From positions 26,004,187 through 26,068,186 of the forward strand of contig OX578284.1 in the NCBI GenBank assembly GCA_951217055.1: DNA of 64,000 nucleotides, given 5' to 3'. Shown here in pieces: positions 10,130 to 22,096 of this stretch. Below the pieces are notes generated by a model. That model did no database searches and was not told the origin of the DNA. It saw nothing but the letters and a program-made list of their open reading frames with translations. The translations under genes were made by a program, and so were the position numbers. This stretch comes from Gerris lacustris. Taxonomy: Eukaryota; Arthropoda; Insecta; Hemiptera; Gerridae. Position 1 is the first letter of the stretch. Every line of letters starts with the position of its first letter.

Positions 10130-10570
10130 ATCTATAGTAAAGCACTGGAATCCAGTCGGTAAAAAAAATGCTAAATCCACACGAATGGGTACGCGGCTCC
10201 TAGAATATAATACATTATGTACACTCATGTACATATGGAATATGTCCATGTTTCGTAAGAAACAATGAGTAGTCTATGAGTAATGCCACTGGTAGAGAAC
10301 AGATGGAGTCAATGCAACATTGATGCCCCCCCACTACCTGACCCCGGATCCCCCTCCATAACTACCTAGGGGTGAACGATATTCTTGCCCCACCTCGATT
10401 TTCGAACAGGGTAACAGAAAATCATAGGAGGTAGCGCGTTGTGTCAGAACAAAAGGGGGGAGGTTGATGGGGGGGAGGGGTGTTCAAGAGGGAGACACCA
10501 AAACTAGAAGGAGGGGGTTCGAGCATCCGCCCTCCCCTTTCAATATAATATAACAAGTCCCACTCTTCAT
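10130..10570. other. locally GC-rich non-coding stretch
   Basis: Runs of C and G (for example at 10327-10360 and 10456-10485) stand out against the AT-rich background. I find no open frame with protein-like content, and no matching copy elsewhere in the window. Origin unknown. Confidence 0.4.
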
Positions 10571-10954
10571 ACCTCTCCCTAAATTAGAATTGTTTTTCAC
10601 ACTTTAGTAATGAAATGTCTTTGGTCCCAAACAAATTTCTTTTCTCTTCTACTAGATCCCCAAGAATATGTTTTAAATTCCAAGTTATAATGATTGCAAA
10701 CAACGCAACAACTGTTAAAAAGAAATAATAATGCAACATTTTTAAGTACATAGTTGAGGTTCAACAACTTTATCTTATAATTTTGTTGAGAATTTATAAA
10801 TACAGGTATCTTATTATGACAATGGAAATAGTTAAAGCAAAAATAAATATACTTCGAGAAGATTAATATATTATTAAATAGTAAGAGGAGAAGACGGATA
10901 AAAACACTAGGTATGTATCGTCTGCATCTCATCATTTACCCCGAAATACTAAAA

Positions 10955-11254
10955 AATCATAAATTTTAAACACGTCAAAATGAAGATCGTAAATATGGGA
11001 TATGTCAAAACAAATAAAATAACTTGCGGATTTTTTTCCGAACTAACTTTCCATACAGCAAAATTTGCTGAAAACTAATTAAATTCTGCTGAAAAATGGC
11101 TGAAAGCATTAAAATAATGCATTGTCATCCTGTTCTGAGCTATTCTAAAAGTTTCAAATGTCTAGCTACTCGGGAAGTTAGTTAAAAATCGATTGCAAGA
11201 TTTGTACTGGGCAAACAAACAAACAAACAAGAAAGCAAGCTAATAAAAACGTAG
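10955..11254 (-). mobile_element. MITE family A, truncated copy
   Basis: Inverted relative to 8744-9448 and ending GCTAATAAAAACGTAG|TA at 11254. It contains the AAATTTGCTGAAAACTAATT block. The other end of the element is missing. Confidence 0.72.
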
Positions 11255-12720
11255 TAAAATAGAAACAAATCATAAACTACTGTCTGAAATCGAACTACGG
11301 ATCTCTACGTTATCCCCGAAATCTGCAACCTCTGACTAAGACGGAACAATTATGTCAAGAAACAATTCGAATTGATGATTACCTATAGAATAATAAATAC
11401 GAAAGCCTTACCACAACATTCTAACAAAGGATTTTGCACTCAATTTATTCTCAAGAGGTGAATGAGTTTTTCTAAAATCACAATTTGAAACAGAAGAAGT
11501 GATGGAAAACAAAAACTAATATAACAAGAAAGTGTTAAGAGACTTTCGTTTACGTTTTCATTGTTCTATTGAAATTAACTTTGTGCACTTATTCTTCACA
11601 TATAAACTATATTTAAGAGGTAGTTTTTTTGTTTCCTTAACTCTTAAATCTTAAACATGTTAATTTTTAAAAGCTCAAATCTGTGTAATATACTATCTAT
11701 AAAAAATAAACATTGAATAATCATATTGATTTTTGAAGCGATGAAGAAGTTTAGTTGACATCAAAGGAAGATGCTGATGTCAAATTAAAATTCTAATTAT
11801 TGAAATTGCAACAGAATAAGATAAAATGTAGTTCTAGCTGGAATTGAATACTTGGCTTAATTATAAAACATAAATATACCCCAGTTCATTTGGAAGATAT
11901 ATTCGCACACTTATCCACAGCCTTTTTCTAATTAATAACTAAAAATAAAATATATATATCTTACTAGTTCATTTGCTTGTAACTTGTAATTGAAAATAGA
12001 TCAAGAGGCTGATTCTGTAACTTTGAAACCTCCCTTTTCAGATGAATAAATATCAAAATTTGTTATGAAGATGCGCGCGCAGCTTGTCAACGTGAATCTG
12101 AAACGTTTTGTTGTTGTGAAATAGCAAGAAAGTTGATTATATATCAACATATGTGTGATATATTACAACTCAAAATTATTGTTAATATATCCGTGTCAGG
12201 TCATGTGTATTATATTTTTAATTCGATAGTAATAATGTAGTATTTTGTTTTGGTAAAAAAATGCACTTATTAAAATTCATTTTTATAAATACTTCAATTT
12301 TTATTTCATAAATTCTAATCAAATATATTATATATTATAGTCACGTTATATAACAAAAAAGTTACAAATATTTTACATTTTTAACGAAATTTGAAAGAAA
12401 AAACAACAATTAAGTACTTAAAAGATAGTTAAAGGAGTTTTAGCTCTGAATTTGTATATTTATCAAAACTCAGAGTAAGAAAGGGGTAGAAGGAACAATA
12501 CTGTCTAATCTGAATATCAAAAAGTTGTTCATTGTACTCTCCCCCGATACTAGCACTCTCAAGCGGCAGTTTGATAAAAATAATACCGATATCCCGAAAA
12601 ATACTCAATATAACTCGATATTTATCTATTATCAACTGATAATAAGTGATATTTGCTTTATATTTAGTTTTTATTGTGTTTTTTTTTTTATTGTTAACCT
12701 TATAACTTTACTCTAAGTGT
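11255..12720. other. AT-rich intronic sequence, nothing recognised
   Basis: No open frame, RNA gene or clear repeat structure is visible. A short phrase near 12057-12110 (TTTGTTATGAAGATGCGCGC) recurs with changes at about 13503-13530, suggesting an old local duplication. Confidence 0.45.
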
Positions 12721-13066
12721 AGTGACACACTTCGCCACTCGGGTAGCGCCACCTGGGTGGCGCCCACCTGGTTGATGCCACTTGCTTCCACCACCTGACT
12801 TGCGCCACCCACTTATATGAGGGATGCAGTCAGCCCCAGATTTGATTTCCCCTATATTTGATTGAAGGAGTAGGGGCTGAGTGGCGTGACTTGGGTGGCG
12901 ACGTCTGACAGGGTCAATTGAAAACTGACCGGGTGGCGCCACCTGTGGGTGGTGGCTAGACCCTCGGACGGTCGACCTTGTAGTGCCACCCGGCAGGTGG
13001 CGCCACCTCGTGAGACAGGTTCCATCTATTCTCATTGACGACCGGGTAGCGAAGTGTGTCACCCCC
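12721..13066. mobile_element. GC-rich MITE, about 346 bp
   Basis: Ends are GTGACACACTTCGCCACTCG at the left and, reverse-complemented, GTGACACACTTCGCTACCCG at the right. The interior is full of GGTGGCGCCACC-like palindromes. The flanks CTAAGTGT (12713-12720) and CTAAGTAT (13067-13074) agree at 7 of 8 bases, a likely 8-bp target duplication (hAT-like size). The 120-codon frame across it is a by-product of its GC content. Confidence 0.72.
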
Positions 13067-13888
13067 CTAAGTATGTAACGGCAATAAGGTCGTTAATAAA
13101 CATATTACAGTTCCTAGACAAAAAAAGCAATCATGTATATAAAACAAAGTCATCTTCTAAAGCAGTCACATCAGATTTTTAGCTCTTACACATTTGATAT
13201 TTTGAATAATTTTTCTTTACTTTTAATTTAAAATGATTTTATATGAGTAAAGTTTTAATAAGTAGTAGGTAAGTGCTGAGAATGAAGGATATTATTTATA
13301 TTTTACATCACACTGTCATTTTAGATCGGTTTATGCTCGCTGGAGTGATTTTTTATCGGGGGAGAAATAATTAACCACTTTTCAAATCGGATTGTTCCCT
13401 CTACCCCTTCCTTACTCTGAGTATCAAATATGTCATAGTAAATGTGTAAAGTGGTGCCAGCTCTGTTTGTGGCCTAGGGGTCGAATTTGTGATTAATTTA
13501 AAATTTGTTATGATGGTGCGCGTGCAGCCTATCAATGTGAATCTGTAACTTTATTTATTGAAAAATCGTAAAAAAAAGTTTTTTTTTGTGTGATATATTA
13601 CAATACAAAATTATGGTTGATATATCTGTCAGGTTGTGAGTTTATATTTCAAATCTATGTGTCGAAATCCAAAACAAAGTAACGCCATTATTTTTTTTCA
13701 TTTTGAAAAAACTTTTTTTAGGTCTTCATTTGAAAAAAGGAGTTTTATCTCGTTTTATATTTGGGCCGTTTATTACGTTGCGTTGTTATTTTTTTATTAT
13801 TATTTTAAAGGTAAGTGAAAGTTTAAATGTGTTTTGTTTCTATTGAAGTATAATTATAATTTATGTGTGCATTCCTAATCCAATATTA

Positions 13889-14795
13889 TACAGGGTGGGG
13901 CGAAAGATATGAATCGATTTTGAACGGCCAGAGCTCGGCTTGTGGTATGGGGGAAAGAGGGGAGGGGCTTCGTTGTGGCAGTGGGAAAATCTAGTTTTTT
14001 TAAGAAGAATTTTAGAATCTATCTAATTTTTTTTTAAATTCTCATTTTTTAAGAATCTATTTATCTAATTTGTAGAAACTAGTTTTTTTTAGTTAGAATT
14101 TTCGCTATTGGGCTAGTGAAAACCCAAGGGAAATCCACCAGAGACAGCTCCACTCCCTTAAAGTGACTGTATGGTGTGCAATATCCCAATTTGGGGTTAT
14201 TGGGCCTTACTTTTTCAAGGATAATGGGCGCACCATCACTATCACCGCTGAGCGTTATGTGTCAATGTTGGAAGAGTTTTCTGAACCTGAACTGAAAGAA
14301 TTTAGTGAAGCAAATAATCTGGGAGACATATGGTTCAAACAGGACGGGGCTACATCCCTCACAGCTAGAATTTCAGTTCATGGTGAGATTAAGGCAAATG
14401 TTTCCCCCAGCGACTGGTTTCTGTGAGGGGTGAAGTGGAGTGGCCTGCGCGCTCACCTGATTTCAGTATTTGTTACTTTTTTCTTTGGGGACACCTAAAG
14501 GAAAAAGTTTTTAAACATTGTCCACGCACCCTGGAAGAACTTAAGGAAAAAATCAGGGAGGAAGTTACGGCTCTACCAATCCCAATGTGCCGACAAGCGG
14601 TTGAAAACTTCCGGAATGGCCTTTAAGAATTCATCGCAGCTGGCGGCCGCCATCTTAATGATGTCATCTTTAAAACTTAATGAAAAAAACTAGATTGTCT
14701 ACTGTATCGAACAATATAAACCAAATTTCTACAAGTTGAATTTGTTTGTTCTACATCCCTTTACAACCGATTCATATCTTTTGCCCCTCCCTGTA
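13889..14795 (+). mobile_element. Tc1/mariner-family transposon, internally deleted
   Basis: Terminal inverted repeats of about 30 bp: CAGGGTGGGGCGAAAGATAT at 13891 and, reverse-complemented, CAGGGAGGGGCAAAAGATAT ending at 14793. TA target duplications flank it at 13889-13890 and 14794-14795. It contains only the C-terminal part of the transposase (14105-14680). At 903 bp it is shorter than the usual 1.2-1.6 kb. Confidence 0.9.
14105..14680 (+). pseudogene. mariner-superfamily DDE transposase, C-terminal remnant
   Basis: Seen: the reading FRYWASENPREIHQRQLHS runs into VTVWCAISQFGVIGPYFF, then WFKQDGATSLTAR (with the second catalytic Asp). After a frame change near 14410 come EWPARSPDFSICYFFLWG and an ending RHLNDVIFKT in yet another frame, with a stop at 14680. 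Known: this order is typical of arthropod mariner-type transposases that cut and paste at TA sites. The position of the third acidic residue (usually C/S-D-F/Y before FLWG) is Tyr here. The DNA-binding domain and first catalytic Asp are absent. It is inactive. Confidence 0.88.
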
Positions 14796-15124
14796 TATAT
14801 GAAATATTAATATAAATATCGCAGATGTAACACTGAATTAGGGATACACGTACAAATTTAATATAAATTATAATTATACTTCAATAAAAATAAATCACAT
14901 TTCAAGTTTACTTACGAAATTTCACTCAATATATTAACGGGTATTAGAATAATTAAAAAAGAACATGACAGGACAATAAAACAGTCCAAATAGAAATATA
15001 ATACGAGACAATTCCTTTCATTAACGAAGAAATAAAAGTTATTTCTGTGTCACTCTGTTTTGGATTTCGACTTATAAATATAATCACATAACCTGTAGGA
15101 TATAATAACCAAAATATTTTATTG

Positions 15125-15126
<2 letters not shown>

Positions 15127-15217
<91 letters not shown>

Positions 15218-15223
15218 CATATA
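15127..15223. repeat. (TA)n microsatellite
   Basis: A TA run with a few interruptions at its right end (GTATATATATATACAT). Confidence 0.95.
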
Positions 15224-16564
15224 ATTACATGAAAAGGAAGGTTAGAAAGATAGAGAATCGACTTCTCGGATAGCGCTAGTATCACTTCAAATTCACTACA
15301 TTATATAACAAATAAACACAAAATACAACAACAAATATACAATAAATATGATTAATATCCCAGTTTGATATATGTCCAAATTTTGATTTATGGCTTAAAA
15401 AAAGTCACAGAATCGACCTCCAGGGCCGCCTTCAATGATGGAACTTCTGCTGTGAATTAAAAGTCAGAATATTTATTCCAAGATGTCAGCAAAAATAATA
15501 GTTAAGGGAGTCTATAGTTTTCCCCCTAGCTTATAGTTTAAACCTTTTTTTGTTTGTTTAATGTATTCTTTTTTTTTAAAAAAAAAGAAGAAAAAAAATG
15601 CTTTACAGTACTAACTTTACTGAAAATAAAAAATAGAAATAAAAAAATCGTACAATAGTTGAATTCAATTGAAATTGAGTAAAACAAAAAAAAAATCTGA
15701 TTCATATTGTTAGCTATGAGTTTTAAATAAATTTTTATTTTCTATTATTTTTTTTTCTAATCTCAAGAGGATGAAGAAAAATTTAATCAAATCCAGTTCT
15801 CTTATAAATTCAACGTTTCTAATTCACTATCGTGGATTAGTTTGTTTTTAATAAAAGAATACTTTTTATTAAAAGAGCATAAAAATAATGTAAATGAATC
15901 AGAAATAAATAAGTTTAATTTAAAACAAAGTATAGTTCAGGTAAAGTTATAAAGTATTAGATTTAAGTGTTTTATGTTAATTAAATTTGATTTTTTTTTA
16001 ATTCTCCTTTAAGCTGCATTTGTTAATTAAATAAAATGAAAATCAACAAAAGTACATCATGTATTTCTTGGAATTTCGGAGATACTAATAGGATTATTAT
16101 TATCAACAAAATTGAAACTGAGGCGGCTTTCAGATTGCGTGCGATTCTGAGCGTGTTCGAGCGAGGCGAGACCGACCCTATGTGTGCCAGGTTATTACCC
16201 CCTTGTTAGTGAGGTAAAATACTTAGGACTTTGATTAAATGTCAGTGTCAAACCGTGCGCTATTTCTAAAGGGAACTCCCAACATGTTACGTTTATCGGA
16301 TGTCTTGTCTTTACTGTCAATTAACTGAACTTCACCCCAGTTGAGAAGTGCGAAACTACTCGCAGATTATGTTAGGCACAGGTTATTGCGAGAACACCAT
16401 CTTTCGTTTCCTCAAAGATTAAAGTGGAAGAGAAAGAGACTGGTTACCAGAATGTAGTAATTCTAAGCCGATAAGAGAGATTTTCGGTACTTTTAATGGT
16501 TAACTTTACTTAACCTTCCTTAACATTCCACTGCTAAGATGTGGTCCTCCAATGACGTCGGAAC
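15224..16564. other. AT-rich intronic sequence, nothing recognised
   Basis: Only low-complexity A/T and homopolymer runs (15565-15600) are visible. A short GC-richer patch at 16105-16190 (AGGCGGCTTTCAGATTGCGTG) may be a repeat end but has no partner in the window. Confidence 0.45.
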
Positions 16565-16584
16565 CCCCCCCCCCCCCCCCCCCC
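16565..16584. repeat. poly(C) tract, 20 bp
   Basis: Twenty consecutive C residues. Confidence 0.95.
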
Positions 16585-17517
16585 TCTCCAAGCATTAATT
16601 TAATAAAATTATCACAATCGAAGAACTTCCTTTCCCACGTATTTCCTTCCTTCCTTTCCACGTATTATACAGTGATTAATTAAAGATATGATTCGTCCTA
16701 TAATGTAGTCCTGTTATCTACTACGGAACAATAATTTAAGGTGATTTAGCTCTCTGATTATGCTAAGAATTCATATTATTATCAAGAGCGAAAGCTTCCA
16801 TGCCAGAATGTATTTAATTCCAACTTGTATCGATTAATTTAATTATTATTAATACTCTAATTTATTACGTCCCGTTCAACAAAATTTACAATATCATAGG
16901 AAAGAGCAATTGGTATTTTGTAAATCTATTTGATGTGATCATCATTATAAAAATTATGTCTTACATCTTTTGATTTTACATAATTTGTTTTCAGCTTTAT
17001 CGAAGGTGTAAAGCTCGTACACGTACAATACAAAATTAAACTTCTTTTTTAATAATTTGCCGATAAAAAACTTTACCTTAGAGCTCTAGAAATTAATTCA
17101 TATTACTTCTTGTAATGAATGCTTTCTGCCATTTTTTTTTTATCTAAAATCATTTAAACTTTGAAAACTCTATTAATTCTCTTTTAACATTGTATGCACA
17201 TAATTATATGTACATGTTAAGTAGACCTTAAAAAAAAGTGTTATTTATTTGCATATCACGACACACTTAACATGCTAACACGCAAATAAATTACCCTTTT
17301 TTAATACAGAATACATAATCTTTTAAATTTAATAACTAGTGATGTGGTTCATAAAGAACTCAGATAAAAAAAAAATAAAAATGAATGTTTGTTCTTTAAT
17401 TGGTCTTATTTGTTTTCAATAAAGCTACCAGGAAATATTATGCAGGAAAAGATTTCTGTGGAAAATCTAATATCTTTAGGATATTATGATTTGATTTTAG
17501 GAGACGTGAGATATGTG

Positions 17518-17751
17518 ACACTTCTTTAGATTGTTACTCCCCTTATAAAAAAAAACAGTGGGGAATAACAGTCTAAAGAAGGTGTTGTACAGTATGTTCT
17601 TCTTTAGACTGTTACTTTCCTTATAAAGCATAAGTGTGATATTCCTTTGTCCCAAAGTACATTGGATAAACATCCCTTTGTCTTAATAGTTATTTAGTCA
17701 GTCATTTATATTCTAAAAAAAACATAGGGGAGTAACAATCTAAAGAAATTC
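17518..17751. repeat. two small hairpin elements sharing TCTTTAGAnTGTTACT ends
   Basis: 17518-17585 is an inverted repeat (CTTCTTTAGATTGTTACTCC and its mirror GGAATAACAGTCTAAAGAAG). 17599-17751 has the same kind of ends (TTCTTTAGACTGTTACT and AGTAACAATCTAAAGAA). They are probably tiny MITEs of one family, one next to the other. Confidence 0.55.
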
Positions 17752-17978
17752 CGTCTAAATCTACCTGAAAAAGTCTTTAAAGTGGTATTTGAAATGCTAT
17801 ATAACCATTGACTTTTTTTTTGCAAACCCCTATTTCGGCCATATTTGTTTTCAAAATTCCGACAAAGAATGGAAATTTTGTAGTAATAGTTACATATTCT
17901 TTTCCTTCTCTTAAAAACCTATAACACGGTATACAACATGTCATGCTTACTACAATCTTTTTGTTTAGTCGTCCACCA

Positions 17979-18062
17979 TATTTTTTTTTTTTTTTTTTTT
18001 TTTTTCTTTTGGGTTTTAGTCCCGATCAACTGCCAGGGTTATTACAGGACAGGGTTATTACG
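17979..18062 (-). repeat. retroposon 3' end with poly(A) on minus strand
   Basis: A poly(T) run at about 17981-18005 is followed by TTTGGGTTTTAGTCCCGATC and AACTGCCAGGGTTATTACAG. Read on the minus strand this is a GC-richer tail ending in poly(A). A related segment lies at 54447-54505 (GATCGACAGCTTAAGGTTAT after poly(T)). This is consistent with a SINE or truncated LINE. Confidence 0.4.
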
Positions 18063-20358
18063 TCCACCATATTGTCAACCATCTTGAAAATATTAAGTAT
18101 GACACATTAATAACTGCATATTCTTTTTCTACGCTTTAAGACCGTTAAACTGATACATAAAATATCATGCTGACTAAAGTTTCTAAGGACACTCTTCGCT
18201 CGTTCAATAAACTCTCACTAGTTACGGGTAAATTTTTTTAAATTAATTATAATAATAGCACTTTTTCCCACGGTTAAAGGCAAGAGCGCATCGACTGTCA
18301 TAATCATAAGCCCAAGGAGGTCGACCATAAATTCTATCTTAAATATTATAAAATCATTAAATTTCTAGAAAAGACTTCTAGAAAAAAAATAAAATGACAT
18401 CAACAGAAAACGACTGATTTTATTTTTGAAGCAATCAGGTGGATTATATATTTTTTATTCTGCTATGAGTTTTACACTTTTATAATGAGGTATAGTTATG
18501 TATAAGGAAATAGGTACCTCTCTAGCTCTAGCCATTTATAATTTCTAGGGTATATTGCAATTAGTTCTGGAAGTATCTTCATTATGTATAAAAATATTGA
18601 ATAAAAATTTACTGCCATCTCAATTCGAGATGGCGAATTGTAAGAAGATCGGAGGAGCTAAGAGGAGCTATTAGATTTTATAATTTAATTTAATATTTTA
18701 ATAATTTATATTATTTCAAATACTTGATATTAATATTTTAAACAAGCAATTGTCGCAAAAAAAATTAAGAAACAAATATCAAACAAATCTTTCTAATTTA
18801 CACAACTATACTGAATTTAAAGCCTACAAAAACTAATTTAATTACTATATTCAACTGGTAATAGTTTATATTTAGGTTGTAATAGTTTATAATCTCGGAA
18901 ATGGATATTTAAAAAAAAAAAAAAAAAACTTTTACCTGGTGACCCGCGATAAAATGTCATAAAATGGATTCTATGGGTTTAATGCAACAAAACATGTATG
19001 GTAAGCATAATATGCCCATTTCTCAATAGTTCTTGAGATATCAATTAATTTATTTTTTGCAGAGTGCTTCACGAAAATTTCCAAAAGTTTCATAATATCT
19101 CAAAAACTAAATGAGATAGAGAAATCGGGCTAAGGGACAATTTTAAAGAGCATAATAAAACCTTTCAGAACTTTTCGAACTCGAATATACAAACACGAAT
19201 ATATGTTGAGACTATAAGTGCAGACGACTAAATAAACAACGCTTTTTGGGTCAAAGGATCAAAACGTATAAATCCATCCAAATCGAATTTTACTCCATCA
19301 CAAAACTTTCTCTTTATATTACATATATTTAATGTATGAGAAAGTAAAAACATCTAATTATAGGTCTCTCAATTAAATCTCTATACCCATATTTATTTTT
19401 CATGTACTATAAATACAAGAAAAGCTCACTATTTTTAAATGTTTCACCTGTTTTATAGTTGAAGTTTATACTCATAAAACTCCCTAAATTATTAGATTAG
19501 GTAAGTATTACATCCTCAATCGTAGTAAATTAATATAAATGACGTAATTTGAATTTACGAGACACGATTTAGATTAACATCAGTCTATGTTTAAAGCAAT
19601 TATAGTCTCTGTTTCTACAATCTTCTTGATGAATATGTATCATTAAACCCTAATGACCTATAATCTAGTAATGGCGAAACATTAAACTCTTAGGCAATAT
19701 GAGGTTTCTTTCTGTCATTAAACTTTAAATTCTCGAAAAAAGAGCTGCAAATTTTTTAATCTAATTGTGTTTTACCGTCTTCATACTGCCAGCACTTGAT
19801 TCAATGTTAAAAAAAACACTAAAACATCATGTACCATACTAAAATTATTTAGAAAAATTGTGTCTTTCGCTAAGAATTTGCGCCGTTTAGGAATGACGCA
19901 AAAAAAAAAACTAATTAAAAAAGGATACATTTAAATAGCTCAACAGGTGGATTTATACTTTTCGATTTTCAGCTAACTCGGTTGTATTTTCATCAACATA
20001 TCGAAAACTAGATTTATTTTTAGGGGAAAATACTTATATGGTAAGATTTCGAATGTAAATGGACTAAATTTTAGAATTATTTAATAATCTGGCCGTTATA
20101 AGAAATAATATTTTTTAAGTGTTTTGGGGGTAACACAACCAAATTTGATATTTTGTTGTAATTCTGAACAAGTATTCCAAATTTAATAAAAATCGACTTA
20201 ATAGCTTAGGCTCCATGCGTCTGCCATAGACGATAAACGACATGATATAGACGAATGACAGACTTTTATTAACGCCCAAATTCGGACTCAAAACGTATAA
20301 ATCCATCAAAATCTCAAAATCAAATTTTCGTGCAATGACAATGCTCTATATTTATCTA

Positions 20359-20360
<2 letters not shown>
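18063..20360. other. AT-rich intronic sequence with old repeat fragments
   Basis: I find no coding sequence. Segments near 19240-19345 and 20285-20345 share AAAACGTATAAATCCATC and resemble parts of dispersed family D (37.2 and 38.2 kb). They are probably decayed copies. Confidence 0.4.

Positions 20361-20431
<71 letters not shown>
20361..20431. repeat. (TA)n microsatellite
   Basis: A TA run preceded by TCTATCTATC. Confidence 0.96.
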
Positions 20432-20433
<2 letters not shown>

Positions 20434-20961
20434 TACGTACAAAATACAAAAAACAAGAATGTCTATTTTCGCGAAAATTGAGTTCTTTATGTTTTCTACT
20501 GTGGAACAGAAAATAAATTCATGAAGTAAAGGAATTTGAAAAGGATTCATATACTTAGGCATGGGACAGATTAATTCGTAAATCCCTTGTATCCTATTTC
20601 AGTGGGATTAGACGTAATCCTCCCTCGTGATTACATTTTCTACACAACGATAACCACAATTGAGGTAAAACTTGCTAGCAAGAATATTAGGCGATAAGCA
20701 CCATGAGTGATACTATTATGTTGGATTAGTGAATTTAAACGTGAAGATTAATATGAAATCTGCTTTAATTCGCTTTAAGCTTAAGATAAAACATTGGAAT
20801 TGCTGAGAAATGTTTAAAATAACATCATATTTTATGTTCATTTTTCCCCTATATGTTTTACTCTCTGTTTTGGTGGGTTGATTTTTTTTTTTTTTGGGGG
20901 GGGGGTATTTTTATTTATTTTTATAAGTAGAAAATTGGACCTTAGAATTTCAGATTAGGCG

Positions 20962-22096
20962 TTTTCTAATCTGAAATTTCCGCCTCTTTGCAATGGTACC
21001 TCTATTTCAGCTCTATCATCATTATTTTAGGAGCAGCGATCGATTTTTTAGGGATACATGGTCGTACCTTGGAAAATAACAAAAAAAAATTATTGTGGCG
21101 AAACTATTGAGAATTGACCCATGGTATGTCCAAAAGTCTCCCCCCCCCCCCCCTCTTAACTTTTGAACGGTTTGAGATAAATTAATGAAAACATGCAAAG
21201 GGAAGTTTGTTTTCATGCAATCGCCCACTAGGGGCAACCACCCACTTTGCCCCCAGGCCACCCAACTTCAGAATTTCAAATTGGAGTGTATATTTTTGAT
21301 AGTATATTTGGATTCTACGGTGAAAAATAATAAACTTTTACTTAATATTTATAACTTTGCCCCCCTATCGGGGGCAAAATATTGGAGATAGAAAAAAACG
21401 TTACAAGTAAAATATTTTTATTTTTCGCCATAGAATCTAAATATGCTATCAAAAATATACACTCTAGATAAATTTTGGAGTTAGGTGGCCTGGGGGCAAA
21501 ATAGGTGGTTGCCCCTACTGCGCAATTGCATGACAACAAACTTCCCTTTACATGCTACGGATCCCCTAAGTTTCATTAATTTATCTCTAACCGTTTAAAT
21601 TTTACAACGTATTATCGGAAGAGTTATTTTGCTATCTTTGCCCCTCTGTAGGGGGGAAAAATATTGGAAATAGAAAAAAAAGTTACAAGTAAAAGTTTAT
21701 TATTTTTCACTGTAGAATCCAAATATGCTATCAAAAATATACACTCCAATTTGAAATTCTGAAGTTGGGTGGCCTGGGGGTAAAGTGGGTGGTTGCCCCT
21801 AGTGGGCGATTGCATGAAAACAAACTTCCCTTTGCATGGTAGAGATCCCCCAAGTTTCATTAATTTATCTCAAACCGTTCAAAAGTTAAGAGGGGGGGGG
21901 GGAGACTTTTGGACCACCCTGTACAATATACCATGGGTCAATTCTCAATAGTTTCGCCACATTAATTTTTTTTTGTTATTTTCCAAGGTACGACCATGTA
22001 TCCCTAAAAAATCGATCGCTGCTCCTAAAATAATGATGATAGAGCTGAAATAGAGGTACCATTGCAAAGAGGCGGAAATTTCAGATTAGAAAACGT
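20962..22096. mobile_element. long palindromic foldback element, about 1.13 kb
   Basis: Arms of about 390 bp are inverted copies: 20962-21350 and about 21690-22096. Landmarks in both are GGCGGAAATTTCAGATTAG, GCAGCGATCGATTTTTTAGG, the pair of poly(C) (21140-21153) and poly(G) (21892-21901) runs, and GCAATCGCCCACTAGGGGC. A third copy of the inner arm segment lies inverted at about 21397-21556, so the centre was duplicated once more. All short frames here (68-79 codons) are by-products of the repeat. Confidence 0.8.

Larger units (their letters stand above)
13636..15100. mobile_element. foldback element with about 230-bp arms, interrupted by mariner
   Basis: 13636-13870 and 14845-15100 are inverted copies. 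Both contain TCGAAATCCAAAACA(A/G)AGT at the outer side and TATTGAAGTATAATTATAATTT at the inner side (partners at 15050-15075 and 14858-14888). The mariner fragment 13891-14793 lies between the arms, so it may have inserted into the loop. Both arms give short spurious frames containing RNPKQS. Confidence 0.65.

Noticed and set aside
10597..10935. 112-codon minus-strand frame
   Set aside because: AT-driven composition, no recognisable domain, no splice or start context; probably chance.
12700..13062. 120-codon minus-strand frame rich in Arg, His and Gly
   Set aside because: It follows the GC-rich palindromic MITE exactly and reflects its GGTGGCGCCACC motif.
21022..21860. Three similar frames of 65-79 codons on both strands
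   Set aside because: They are the same inverted repeat read several times, with homopolymer-derived Gly runs.
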